From Meghimatium bilineatum (lineage: Eukaryota; Mollusca; Gastropoda; Stylommatophora; Philomycidae), in the NCBI GenBank assembly GCA_034231615.1, contig CM067311.1, forward strand, positions 15,875,699 to 15,939,698: 64,000 nucleotides of DNA. Reading direction: 5' to 3'. The notes beneath the pieces were generated by a model that worked only from the letters and a program-made list of their open reading frames with translations, ran no database searches and had not been told where the DNA came from. Position 1 is the first letter of the stretch; every line of letters begins with the position of its first letter. This document shows positions 31,685-43,325 of this stretch, one piece after another. A program made the translations under genes and the position numbers.

Positions 31685-33675
31685 CAAGCAATAAAGATGT
31701 GTCTTCATGAAGATTAATATTGAAAAGACCGAAATAATGGCATTATCAAGGAAAGAAAGAAATATCACGATCTCCATCGATAATAAACACCATAAATAGG
31801 AAAATGAGTTCACTTATTTAGGAATCACTATCCCGAGTGAAGGGAAAACAAGTAGAGAAATACAAAATAGATGGACAAAAAAAAACCAGATTCTAGGATA
31901 GATGACACGTATTTTCAAGAACAAAAAATGTAAACATAGACACTAAAGTTGCGTTATATAAGACTATTATTATTATATCACTGTGCTACCAGTACCAAAC
32001 CTGGACAATGACAGCACAAGACAAAAGTAAAATAGTGACAGCAGATGTGACATGTCTACGGAAAATATTCGGAGTGTCATTAAGAGATATAATTAGAAAC
32101 CATAACATCAGAAAAAACATTACAAGATCATCAAACACAACATTACAAGATCTAGATAAAGTGCAAAACCAGGCACTTAGAATAATGTTGGGAGCAATGA
32201 AATCAACACCCATAGCAGAGATGCAGAAAATGGGAAGAATGCAAACACTTGGCGAACGCAGAGACACAAAAGTACTAATTCAGGCAGAAAAGTTTCAGTG
32301 TATGCCAAGTCATCCAATGAAGGAAAGATTCCAAAATCTAGCAATGGGACGACTGAAAAGAAGCAGCTTTATCCATCAAGCTAAACGACTCCGCAGACAA
32401 CTTACAGACCTACCTGAAGTTGACAGCCCCTTAAGGCCTGTACCAGAACAAACCCCGTGGAGTGAAAGGCATGGAATGCCAATATACATTCAGACCCATG
32501 TGAAAGGAATACTAAGCGAGGACGAACAGAACAGTGTGCAGCGAAGGACAGTCACCCTCAGTTTCCTGGATGAGGAATATCCACAAGATATATGGGTCAG
32601 AGTATACACAGATGGGTCAGCACAGAATGCCGTGAGGAATGGAGGTGCAGGTGTATATATAGAATATCCACACAAGCCTAGAGATAAAATCAGAACACCG
32701 ACAGGAAAATTCTGCAATAATTATGATGCAGAAATCCAGGCAATTATTGTGGCAGCTAAAAAACTGCTGAACTCCAACTCTGAACTACAGCCTGTGGTAT
32801 TCCTGACAGATGCAAGGTCAGTGCTTCAAGCTCTCCAGTCTGAAAAACTAACAGACTTGAAAAAACTACTTAGCGAATTGTCTTACCAGTACAGGATAAC
32901 CATGCAGTGGATACCCTCTCACTGTGGAATACCAGGAAATGAAAAAGCAGACCAACTGGCTAAGGAAGGTGCCGCAGAAGACCAACCAGATATACCAATC
33001 ACCTACCATCAGAAAAAACAGATGATCAAGTCAATAAGAAAGCCACAAACACCAACACAAGATGACTATCATATTATGAACAGACCAGAACAAGTTATAA
33101 TTCTACGTCTCAGAACAGGACACAACCGACTCCGCAGTCACATGTATACAAAGTTCAAGATTGGCAACACGGCCATGTGTACATGTGGACAGGCAGTACA
33201 GAGTGCCAAACATATACTTCAAGAGTGTTCTGAGCATGAAACGCTGAGGCAGACATATTGGCCAGAGGAAACAACACTGGAATCAAAACTCTATGGGACA
33301 CTGTATGAACTACAAAAGACAGTGAGTTTTATTAAGGAGACAGAATTACAGATATAGACATGTTTCAAGTGAACGAAAGAAGAAGAAGAAGAATCAGAAA
33401 AAAAACCAAAACGATACCAGTATTGGAACACACCAAAAGATAACAGATCACGTGGTTTTCACACTCTTCCAGATTGCAAACAGATAGCATGCCACAAATG
33501 ACCATGACACATAGACATAACGGTTATAAAGCCAGAGGCAGACCATGTAAAAGATGGTATATGGAAACCAAAGAAGCCACAGGAACAAGCTTATAAACAG
33601 CGCACAAGAAGGCCATCTCCAGAGAACTCTTCTACCCTTGACGTTGCAAGGCAAATAAGGAACACAGCGTATAGA
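31685..33675 (+). mobile_element. RTE-C LINE fragment interrupted by LINE-I
   Basis: The left part encodes MKINIEKTEIMALSRKERNI and FTYLGITIPSEG (RT thumb region), then YQYQTWTMTAQDKSKIVT and GVSLRDIIRNHNIRK (to 32117). After the inserted LINE-I the frame resumes with KKTKTIPVLEHTKRQQITWF, then ARGRPCKRW, ending in a (TAGA)n tail near 33672. Minus-strand copies lie at 59985-60430, 27905-28240 and 3413-3545. Confidence 0.75.
32118..33392 (+). mobile_element. LINE-I, 5'-truncated copy with intact RNase H end and TSD
   Basis: The insertion is flanked by ATCAGAAAAAA at 32107-32117 and 33393-33403. It corresponds to 38215-39477 of the full copy. The open frame from 32008 to 33357 starts in RTE-C and runs through the junction: about 40 residues are RTE-C, the rest LINE-I. 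It includes RNase H motifs YTDGSA, AEIQAI, LTDARSVLQAL and WIPSHCGIPGNEKADQLAKE, a Cys/His tail (MCTCGQ..HILQEC) and the terminal TELQI stop at 33355-33357. Over about 365 shared codons I count 11 amino-acid differences and one stop difference from the 37.9-39.3 kb copy. Confidence 0.9.
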
Positions 33676-34889
33676 TAGATACATAGATTAATTGTTAATT
33701 TTTTCATAACACGCAGCGATAATCTAGCTATGTGTGCAATTGCTCCATCGCATCTTGGTAGAACCACGTTTATTCAATTTCACGTCCATTCTGTTAGTCT
33801 AAAACAAGGTTCCAGAATGTAAGTGATGTACAGATCGGCATTTACACGTTACCTACTGACGGTACACCAGACCCCAATTTTCACATCATGTAGAGGCGTT
33901 TCATGAAGTACACTGAGATTAAAACTGTTCCAAATACGCTTATTTTGACTATCAGCGTGGAAGCACACTTGCAGAGAGAAAGGGTTCCGTACCCAATGGG
34001 CTCAGCCACAAAAGGGACAACGATTTTAGCCCTGGCCCAACTCTACTGTCAGGTTTACCTATACCGGAAATACACTTGCAGAGAGAAAGTGTTCAGTACC
34101 TGATGGGCTCAGGCGCTATTGGGACAAGGTCGCTCAGCTCGAGAACGCCTTGCTCCCAAACGTGTGGTGTGAGACTCGAACTTGGGGGAAGGGTTCACGA
34201 TGTCGGTGAACAACACCTCGGCTAAGAAGGTGAAAGAGCAAGGCTCCAGCTCTTCTGTTGAGTTCTTCCTCTTACGGAACCAGGCTTGCTGATGAGAAAC
34301 GGTTCAGTACCCGATGGGCACAGGCACAGTACATCCAATTACACGAAGCAAGTTCATAGACAGTGGAACACCTCGTGCGAGATAGACGTGAACGACAATC
34401 GTCGTGGCGAAGAGTCACTACACACCCGCGTGCCTGGAAACAGATAGGGAGGCTGTCATAGGCTAGGGTAGCACACCGAACTGTCAAGGCATGCCGAAAT
34501 CGGATGTGCTAGGCCTACAAAGCGCATAACGGTGGCACAACTTAATCGCGCTTCCGTCAGAAATCGCACGGATAACCGTGCTGGTTACAATGGAGCGAAC
34601 ACAAAACAAACAAAAAAAACAATCAGCGTATCCAGATGAAAGAAACCATGAGCTCTATCTGAGAATAATGTTACATCGAGAAGTGACTCTCCTTCTTCAG
34701 CTAAAAATGTTGGAACTACGTGGAGTAGTTGACTCGGATTTGATAATCACAGCAGACATTCTGTATGAATAAAAATGTAACCGGTGTTAAAGAATTGTGT
34801 GCACTGTGCTCACTGATAGATTCATTGAGGAATAGGGTAATAAAGTTTTGCTAATACTTAATAACACACATAGTGGCACACACAAATCG
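33676..34889. other. Unassigned, relatively GC-rich sequence with a three-copy motif
   Basis: ACTTGCAGAGAGAAAGGGTT plus CAATGGGCTCAG is found near 33968, again near 34073, and as a diverged CTTGCTGATGAGAAACGGTT plus GATGGGCACAG near 34286. Unit spacing is about 105 and 213 bp. No protein family is recognised on either strand. Confidence 0.5.
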
Positions 34890-34918
34890 ACGTTTCGACC
34901 AAAAGGCCTTTATCAAGA
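34890..34918 (+). other. Recurring 29-bp motif, copy 1
   Basis: ACGTTTCGACC, a 4-base variable centre, then GGCCTTTATCAAGA. The same motif with a different centre occurs at 40958-40986. The flanks differ. Confidence 0.6.
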
Positions 34919-35420
34919 CAAACTATTGATACAAAATTAAAACATAAACAGAAAACGAACAGTAATGACATTGAAGGTCACAGTGGTATGAGTAGTATGG
35001 ATTGACCGGATGAGACGAAATGACACCGGAAAACAAAACACAAATATTCGAACAAACGTGACACGAAACAAACAGAAACTATGGATCGACTAAAGTCATA
35101 CATGAGACAGGTGCTCATTAATGCCGTCGGGTTTAAGAGTGCCATATTTGTAAATGTAGCGATATGTTCACTTTTTGCGACATTTTCCTTAAGGACTTGC
35201 TTGTACTTCTCAAGATTATGTCTTAGATATCTACGCATTTTTCTACAGATACAGCAGGCCTACCAGTTCTCGGAGCATCTTCTACATTTCCCGTAGCAAG
35301 AAACATATCCAACACATTTCTAACCGTATGGCGATGATGAGGTTATTTATCAGGAAAACTTGCTAAAAATCTTTCAACAGCCATCCGTGTGTATCGACCT
35401 CCATTTCGAAACATTTGTTC

Positions 35421-35588
35421 CCCATCAAGGCCAGCACCTTGCAGTGGTGATGGGGCTTAGTTCAGCCATCAGGGGCTGGAAACTAAGACTGGTCGGGCAG
35501 TCCCATTCGAGCAGGACCATAGTCCTGCCCAAGTAAGCAGAGTGCTGAAGACGGAGGCATCCAGCCAAAAGGCGCACAGATAATCAGG
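35421..35588 (+). promoter_or_regulatory. Structured 5' leader of LINE-I
   Basis: The first seven bases (CCCATCA, 35421-35427) pair with TGATGGG (35448-35454). Downstream, CTTAGTT and AAACTAAG enclose AGCC/GGCT (about 35456-35487), and GCAGGAC pairs with GTCCTGC (about 35511-35529). LINE leaders often carry internal promoters or structured RNA; which applies here is unknown. Confidence 0.5.
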
Positions 35589-38500
35589 ATGCCACGCACA
35601 AAACACAATGGAAACATGTCAATATCTATAAAAAGTTATGGTGCCTGCCCTGTGGCGGACGTTCAGGCAGGGACGGTGCCGGGCCCTATACCTCGAAAGG
35701 GCCCAACCTCAGTTACTGAAAGTCCTTCTCAATTGCCTCGAGGAGCCAGGAGGCAAGGGAATAGAGCTACTGGCCAAACAAACAAACGACCAATAAAAAT
35801 AATGCACTGGAATGCTGAGGGTATCAACAGTAAAAGAGATGGATACAGCAAAAAATTGGAACTTGAAAATGTCCTCAGTGAAGAACAAGTTAATATATGC
35901 TGTATCCAAGAAACACACCTCAGCAGCGACATAGCCTTCAAAATCAGAGGCTACCAGTGCTACCGATCTGACCGAAAGGACAGGCGAAAGGGTGGAATTC
36001 TGACACTTGTTTAAAAACAATATCAGCGCATGTCAGCTGGAAGTATATATGGAAGGGGCAGAATACCAGATGCTCCACCTAAAAACAGACAGTGCAGAAT
36101 TCCATCTCCTGAACTACTACTGCCCAAATGATAAACCATTGGCACTAGACACAATTCCAGATAAAGAGAGACTTATGGTGTGTGGTGACTTCAACAGCCA
36201 CTCTCAGAGCTGGGGCTACGATCATATCGACAAGAGAGGTGAGGAACTTGAGAGCTGGCAGGATGAAAATAATCTCATCCTTATTAACCAGCCAGCTGAC
36301 TCACCAACCTTCTACTCGAGAGCATGGCACACCACCTCTACACCAGATCTGGCATTCCACTCACCAGGCCTGGAATGGAACATCACACGTGTCGTTGGAA
36401 AGCAGCTTGGGGGTAGTGACCACAGACCAGTATTTCTGGAAATCCACAATGAATTTACCAAGGACAGCAGCACGCTCACTAGGTGGAACTATAAGAGGGC
36501 AGACTGGAAAATGTACCAGCATTTAACCAGTGTTCTAGCTAAGGACATGAACTTGGACAAAGACATCAATAGAGCAGTGAGTGAATTTAATAGATGTATA
36601 CTACATGCTGCTAGTAAAACCATACCCAGGGGGGCACGCAAAAACTACAAACCCTACTGGAATGATGAACTGGAAAAGCTGCAAAATGAGATGGAAACAT
36701 CTAGACAGCAGGCTGAGAACAGACCTAGCCAAGAACATCACAACAAATATCAGCAAACAAAGGCTAAATTTCAAAGAGCCAAGTTACAAGCCAGACGGAG
36801 TAGCTGGAAAGAAAAAACAGAGTCGCTGAACCTAGAAAGAGATACTAGGAAATTATGGAAACTTGTAAAACAACTTAATGATGAAGGTACAGGGAGAAAT
36901 ACCAGGATCACACTTTATAAAGATAGAAACATTTTAACAGGTAAACATGCAGCTGATTACTTTGCAGATTCCTTTGCAGAAGACAATAACATCAAAGTCA
37001 GCCCAGACAAACAACAGGAGGTTCGAGAGAACCAGCAAAACATTGGAGAAGGCGAACCTATACCTGAAGTCATGGAGGCACCAATCACAATGAGAGAACT
37101 GGAGCATGCAATATCCAAATTGAAAATGAAAAAGTCCCCTGGAGCTGATGGAGTGTCCAATGAAATGATTAGAAACCTGGGAATTGCAGCAAGAGCAAAG
37201 CTACTGCAGATCTTTAACACAAGCTGGTCCACGGGTAATGTACCACAGGCGTGGAGAGAAGCAATAATGATACCACTCCTCAAATCAGGAAAAGATGGCA
37301 ACACAGTCTCCAACTACAGGCCCATCAGCCTCACAAGCTGTCTATGCAAAACAATGGAATGCATTATCAATCTTAGGATGCAGTGGTACCTTGAAAGTGA
37401 AAACCTTCTGGTATCACAGCAAGCAGGTTTCAGACAGTGCTACTCTACTGAAGATCAGGCAACCTACCTCTCCCAAGAGATTGAGGATGCCTTCCAAGAT
37501 AAGAAACTGGTACTAGCAGCATGGATAGACCTCAGAAAAGCATTTGATAAGGTCTGGAAAGAAGGGCTCCTAAAGAAATTGCGAAATTGCAGGGTTAGCT
37601 CAAGAATGTACAAATGGGTAAAAGCATACCTGCATAATAGAAGAGCCAGGGTACAATTAGATGGTCGCAAGAGCAAGAAAGTTCTACTGCGTCATGGAGT
37701 CCCCCAGGGAGGAGTCCTGTCGCCCACACTTTTCTTGGTTTACATCAATGACCTAGTTGCTGAACTACCACACGGGATCAAAGTGGCAATGTATGCTGAC
37801 GACCTGGTGATCTGGTGCACAGAAGAACATGCGACAGTGGCTACTAAACAAATACAAAGAGCTATCGATGCCCTAACCTTATGGGCTAATAGATGGTGCG
37901 TCAGCATTAACACAGATTAGTGCAGCACTACACTTTTTACCCTCTCACCAAAACAAAAAGCCGGTCATATCAAAATAGATGGAGAGCTCTTGAAAGAAGA
38001 CAAACAACCCACATACCTCGGAGTTACTTTTGATGATAAACTGACATGGAAGCAGCACATAAACAAAGCAACAACAAAAGCCAGGAGGAAGTTAGCTATC
38101 CTGAGAAAACTAAGTGGAACCACATGGGGAGCCAGTGGGAATATACTCAGTAAAGTTTACCAGCAAGGCATAAGACCACACCTGGAATATGGTTCAGCTG
38201 CGTGGTGTCCTGCATCAAACACCACATTACAAGATCTAGATAAAGTGCAAAACCAGGCACTTAGAATAATGTTGGGAGCAATGAAATCAACACCCATAGC
38301 AGAGATGCAGAAAATGGGAAGAATGCAAACACTTGGCGAACGCAGAGACACAAAAGTACTAATTCAGGCAGAAAAGTTTCAGTGTATTCCAAGTCATCCA
38401 ATGAAGGAAAGATTCCAAAATCTAGCAATGGGACGACTGAAAAGAAGCAGCTTTATCCATCAAGCTAAACGACTCCGCAGACAACTTACAGACTTAGCTG

Positions 38501-39441
38501 AAGTTGACAGCCCCTTAAGGCCTGTACCAGAACAAACCCCGTGGAGTGAAAGACATGGAATGCCAATATATATTCAGACCCATGTGAAAGGAATACTAAG
38601 CGTGGACGAACAGAACAGTGTGCAGCGAAGGACAGTCACCCTCAGTTTCCTGGATGAGGAATATCCACAAGATATATGGGTCAGAGTATATACAGATGGG
38701 TCAGCACAGAATGCTGTGAGGAATGGAGGTGCATGTGTATATATAGAATATCCACACAAGCCTAGAGATACAATCAGAACACCGACAGGAAAATTCTGCA
38801 ATAATTATGATGCAGAAATCCAGGCAATTAGTGTGGCAGCTAAAAAACTGCTGAACTCCAACTCTGACCTACAGCCTGTGGTATTCCTGACAGATGCAAG
38901 GTCAGTGCTTCAAGCTCTCCAGTCTGAAAAACTAACAGACTTGAAAAAACTACTTAGCGAATTGTCTTACCAGTATAGGGTAACCATGCAATGGATACCC
39001 TCTCACTGTGGAATACCAGGAAATGAAAAAGCAGACCAACTGGCTAAGGAAGGTGCTGCCGAAGACCAACCAGATATACCAATCACCTACCATCAGAAAA
39101 AACAGATGATCATGTCAATAAGAAAGCCACAAACACCAACACAAGATGACTATCATATTATGAACAGACTAGAACAAGTTATAATTCTACGTCTCAGAAC
39201 AGGACACAACCGACTCCGCAGTCACATGTATACAAAGTTCAAGATTGGCAACACAGCCATGTGTACATGTGGACAGGCAGCACAGAGTGCCAAACATATA
39301 CTTTAAGAGTGTTCTGAGCATGAAACGCTGAGACAGACCTATTGGCCAGAGGAAACAACACTGGAATCAAAACTCTATGGGACACTGTATGAACTACAAA
39401 AGACAGTGAGTTTTATTAAGGAGACAGAATTACAGATATAG
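35589..39441 (+). pseudogene. LINE-I polyprotein: endonuclease, reverse transcriptase, RNase H (disabled)
   Basis: This region would encode about 1280 residues. Apurinic-like endonuclease: IMHWNAEGIN at residues 71-80, IQETHL at 106-111, then CGDFNSHSQSWGY (36180-36220) and SDHRPV (about 36415). Reverse transcriptase: MKKSPGADGVSNEMI, YRPISLTSC, WIDLRKAFDKVW, GVPQGGVLSPTLF and catalytic YADDLVIW (37792-37815). RNase H: YTDGSA, AEIQAI, LTDARSVLQAL, SHCGIPGNEKAD, so all four acidic positions are present. A Cys/His tail follows. Three lesions disable it: one extra T in a TTT near 36011 shifts the frame inside the endonuclease, and in-frame stops lie at 37918-37920 (TAG) and 39304-39306 (TAA). 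The truncated copy at 32118 has CAA at the second stop position, so that stop is specific to this copy. Confidence 0.92.
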
Positions 39442-39490
39442 ACATGTTTCAAGTGAACGAAAGAAGAAGAAGAAGAAGAAACATTTGTTC

Positions 39491-39909
39491 GACAAAAAAT
39501 CATTCTTTCTTCCGTTAACACTACTGTGTTTTGCGTGCAAATTTCAGCAGACGGCAGCCATTCACTGAATATTGGTTAAGGATGGACTGTGGATCACATT
39601 TTATGATGACGTCATGTACGTTGTTTTTCAAATGTTTTCTCCAAAGTTTGGTGAAACTTTACAAACACTCTGCATCAATACATGATCAATACACTTTAGA
39701 AGGATAATTGCCGAGGAAGCCATACGCATGTATTGTAGAGTCACTCACTTGAGGCTCAAAGAAGGGTCTACTCGCATAGGTGGCGTTCCTTAAGGTCTCC
39801 TTAAACTCCTAAGTCTATCGCTAATTGTTTTTCCACGTCACATAGTTACGTATTGTGTGTCGTTTTTACACGTTTACCAAAGTGTTCTCATATCGCTTCA
39901 TGCGGAGAT
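39491..39909. other. Unassigned flank between two LINE insertions
   Basis: This continues the sequence left of 35411 across the LINE-I insertion. No gene is recognised. Confidence 0.4.
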
Positions 39910-39921
39910 ATTGACTATTTT

Positions 39922-40365
39922 TGTATGGTTGTGAGAGTTGGACACTCACTGCGGACATGGAGAGAAGATTACAGGCTTTCGAGTATAAATGCTACAGAAG
40001 AATTCTACGAATTTCCTATAGGGAACATAAGACCAATGTGTACGTAAGAAATAAAGTAGAGATGTGTGCAGGTGTCCAGGAGCCATTGCTTTCAATAGTG
40101 AAACGACGAAAACTAGCATGGTTCGGACATGTATGCAGGCACGATTCCTTGTCAAAAACAATACTGCAGGGAACTGTCGAGGGTGGAAGAAGCAGAGGAG
40201 GACAAATAAAGACATGGACAGACAACATCAAGGAATGGACAGGGCTAGATATTTCCACACTCATCCGCATCGCTGAGGATAGAATTCGCTGGAGGACTCT
40301 GTGTGCTGAAGCATCCAATGTGGTACCCTACGACCCTGAAGGGTTATGGGTTTATTGATTGATTG
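39922..40365 (+). mobile_element. RTE-H, 5'-truncated copy with open C-terminal frame and TSD
   Basis: A 444-bp insertion flanked by ATTGACTATTTT at 39910-39921 and 40366-40377. Its frame 39921-40358 is uninterrupted: MYGCESWTLTADMERRLQAF, YKCYRRILRISYREHKTN, KLAWFGHVCRHDSLSKTIL, GRSRGGQIKTWTDNIKEWTG, and it ends YDPEGLWVY before a (TTGA)n tail. This is the segment after the RT domain of an RTE-type LINE. The open frame suggests a recent insertion. An antisense terminal copy is at 25030-25125. Confidence 0.9.
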
Positions 40366-40540
40366 ATTGACTATTTTACAGATGTTTACTTTGTATCTGT
40401 GTGTTTAGACCAGTGAGTCCTTTGTTTTGCGAACTCTTCAGTATATTACCATACCCTAAGATCCTCTAACTCTAGTAGTCGTATGTCAATAAGAGACATT
40501 AGTGTTACAGCTTTACTTTTTTTGAGATTATATGACATAC

Positions 40541-40800
40541 TATCAAATCAAGCGTTGTCCATATATCACCATATGAGTTTAAGCCTACGATGATGAAGTG
40601 GTGCTATCAATGAAGTATCGTTCATATATCACCATATGAGCTTAAGCCTACGATGATAAAGTATTGCTAACAATGAAGTATCGTTCATATATCACCATAT
40701 GAGCTTACGCCTACGGTGATAAAGTATTGCTAACGATGAATTATCGTTCATATATCACCATATGAGCTTAAGCCTACGATGAAGACGTATTGCTTATTGT
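40541..40800. repeat. 63-bp tandem repeat
   Basis: Four copies around TTCATATATCACCATATGAG CTTAAGCCTACGATGATAAA GTATTGCTAACAATGAAGTA. Confidence 0.9.
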
Positions 40801-40957
40801 CTGCATGATCTCTGAATGTCAGCTATTTTTTCTTATATTTCATGCAAGAAAAAAAGACTGCAGTAACACTGTCGACCATGTGACAAATAAATATTAGTAA
40901 AATGACACACAAATAGTTTAATGTCAGTTTTATAAATAGAACAAATACACAGGTACA

Positions 40958-40986
40958 ACGTTTCGACCACGAGGCCTTTATCAAGA
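40958..40986 (+). other. Recurring 29-bp motif, copy 2
   Basis: Same motif as 34890-34918, with centre ACGA in place of AAAA, again in an AT-rich context after a run of ACACAAAT-like sequence. Confidence 0.6.
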
Positions 40987-42054
40987 TAAGGTGAAACAAA
41001 TATATTTCCCTATATTTCATGCAATGAATAGTCTCAGAATTTAATTAATCAAATCAGAAAACCTAGCTAAAATTCTTTACCGATACGTAGAGAAAGTTAA
41101 AATCAGATCTGGTAATTATAACATTGAAATTTCTAATCTACTGTCAAGCTTGACAGAACAATACAATTAATACAAAACAAGAGATTAACAAAACTGCTTT
41201 AATCTAGCGGCGTGCAGGATACTAAAATTAGATAAGGTAGCTACAACATTATTAATTCATAACCTACTGTCAAGTGTGAGGAACAAACAACATGACTCAT
41301 GTCAGGATGTGTGATAGATTTTTTTTTAATAAATTATATTTAAATGGATGTAAATTATATTTAAATAATTTACTTAATGTATAAAAATAGTATTATTGAC
41401 GTACACTTTTGTCAATTTGTTACATTTTTCGGACCCCTACCCCCGCCCCACTCTATTGATGTAAATTCATAAATTAAATCAAATAATATTTTTTTCAATT
41501 TTTGATACCCTCTCCCCTTGTCAACAGCTGGCAAATTTTCATTGACACTACCCTGCTTAAATATATACCCAAAATATAACCTCACATTTAATAAACAAAT
41601 GTGCGCTGACCAAAAAAATATTTTTTCCCCCATTTTTAGAAGAATCTCAAATTCCAACAATGTAATTCGTGTGTTAAAATACAGTATTGATAACGTCAAC
41701 TTTTGTTACCCCCCCCCCTCCCTGTTGTTACAACTATCGAACATTTTCAGCTCCCTTTCCCCTCCTCGCGTAAACGTTGAACTAATATATTTACAGCCAT
41801 TAGGCTGCACCTCGCATCTCATTTTACATCCAAATATTCGTTTCTTTGTTGGTTTACAACGACCCCCGAGAAATAAAGGTTATTTCGTTTTTCTGCAATA
41901 AAGATTTTTGTTTGATTTTAGTGCTTTGATGAGGGTTTTCTTCGGAGCATTATTTCACACCAAGAAAGTTTCAACTTTCAGTGAGGAGAGCGTGTTATGC
42001 TTTTTACAACAAACTGTATCAGAGGAGGTAAAATATCAGAATATTATTTCTCAT
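40987..42054. other. Unassigned AT-rich sequence with C-runs
   Basis: It contains C-rich blocks at about 41436-41450 and 41707-41722 in otherwise AT-rich DNA, and a plus-strand frame of about 127 codons (41518-41901) without recognisable domains. I do not call it a gene. Confidence 0.4.
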
Positions 42055-42330
42055 TACGTCCTTGTGTTGCCGGGGTCCGAAAGGGGAGCAAAGAATAGCA
42101 ACACTGTTTACCTTCCATTCATGTCGTAAGAAGCGACTAAAGAGGTTATGGGATGGAGTTGGCTGTACCATCCCATATAGGGTCAGTGAACCGAAGCCAT
42201 GCTGAAGTCGGATGTGTCAGGCCGAAAGGCGTAGATATCGCAGCGATGATGTAAACCATGATACTACGCATTCCGTTCTCCGGACTACATCCTGCTAATC
42301 TGCAGGAGTTTAAGAACGAACGCAGAAACA
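42055..42330 (+). mobile_element. SINE-C copy
   Basis: It starts CCTTGTGTTGCCGGGGTCCG and follows the 10850-11132 copy closely: TTATGGGATGGAGTTGGCT, GTCAGGCCGAAAGGCG, CCGTTCTCCGGACTACATCC, CTGCTAATCTGCAGGAG, AAGAACGAACGCAG. Its tail is A-rich. Confidence 0.82.
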
Positions 42331-42339
42331 AAAAGAGAA

Positions 42340-42505
42340 AAAAAATCAAGATAACCTTGAACAAATACAGATTCAACGTAGCCAGGACAACACATCTGGC
42401 CTTGGATAAACAACTAGTGCTCCCAGTCGCTACCCCTAGGTTTAACGTCAAGTGTGGATATTCTGACCATCATCCACCTGGGGATAGACAATATACAATA
42501 CTTCA
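42340..42505 (+). mobile_element. RTE-D terminal fragment
   Basis: TLNKYRFNVARTTHLALDKQ and KCGYSDHHPPGDRQY match the family end at 2880-2995 and 20163-20368. It lies directly after SINE-C. Confidence 0.7.
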
Positions 42506-42748
42506 TACTTTCTCATGTGCATCCCCATTCCAGTGATTATGATTTGCTCTTGTTCTTGTTTGTACTGTTGTTTTTTTCATTCCTTCTCATGTACTATCAC
42601 ATTCTAGTGAATATGATTTTGCACTTTTTTGTTCATACATTACATCCTTGGTAATAAAATTTGGTCGCAAAGCTTCTCCTTGAACTTTTGTACTATTGGA
42701 GTTCATTTGTTACATTTTAATCATCTTTCTCTCTATCTATCTCTCTCC

Positions 42749-42787
<39 letters not shown>

Positions 42788-43325
42788 AACATCGTTTGGA
42801 TTTCTTGTCACTTCACAGGTAGACTATACCTGTAGGATACTTTCATGAGGAATTTCCAGAAATATTATGGAAACATCCCCAATACCTGAAAACAAGCTCA
42901 CTCTTCTCTTTACACATTGTCTTACATGAAAGCAAAAATAGAGTGCGCAAATACCTGGAGGCGTTTCATCTTGTATTGAAACCTCGTATTTAGTACAATG
43001 AACATCTGAAACCTGAGACATCACTTCACATTTCCTTCTAGGAGTTCATTTAGAGCAAGAAGAAATTTTAGAATAATAATATAATTCACATTAACATTTG
43101 AAAACGATGGTGAATTTTAGTAAAAACTTGTTTATAGTGCAAGAAACCTAATTATTAGCATCATACTAGACTAGTGGTTCTTAAATTTTTCACGTCGCGA
43201 CCCCATTTTATAAAAAGAAAGTGATCCACTAACCTAATACATATTTAAAAGTTCTATAGAAATATATTTTTCAAGTATAATATGATTATCTTACAGAAAG
43301 TAATGGTAAACTACTGAACGTATTT
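42506..43325. other. Unassigned sequence with a CT run
   Basis: A CT-rich microsatellite lies at about 42727-42785. A possible SINE-A-like remnant (AACTACTGAACGTATTTATA) is at about 43308-43330. No gene is seen. Confidence 0.45.

Larger units (their letters stand above)
35421..39480 (+). mobile_element. LINE-I, apparently full-length I/Jockey-type non-LTR retrotransposon
   Basis: A 4060-bp element flanked by ACATTTGTTC at 35411-35420 and 39481-39490 (GAA ahead of both extends it to 13). It has a 168-bp leader beginning CCCATCAAGGCC, one long coding region (35589-39441) and a 3' end GTGAACGAAAGAAGAAG with (GAA)n. No gag-like ORF1 precedes the endonuclease. Copies at 32118-33392 and 26244-27215 show that the family has been active more than once. 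Placement in the I group rests on the RNase H after the RT; Jockey-related clades remain possible. Confidence 0.92.

Noticed and set aside
34285..34310. Hammerhead-like CTGATGAG followed by AAAC
   Set aside because: There is no stem II between CTGATGA and GAAA and no matching cleavage triplet context. The CTGATGAG near 46560 fails for the same reason.
41518..41901. 127-codon plus-strand frame
   Set aside because: No domain, low-complexity composition with a C-run, and no splice or start evidence.
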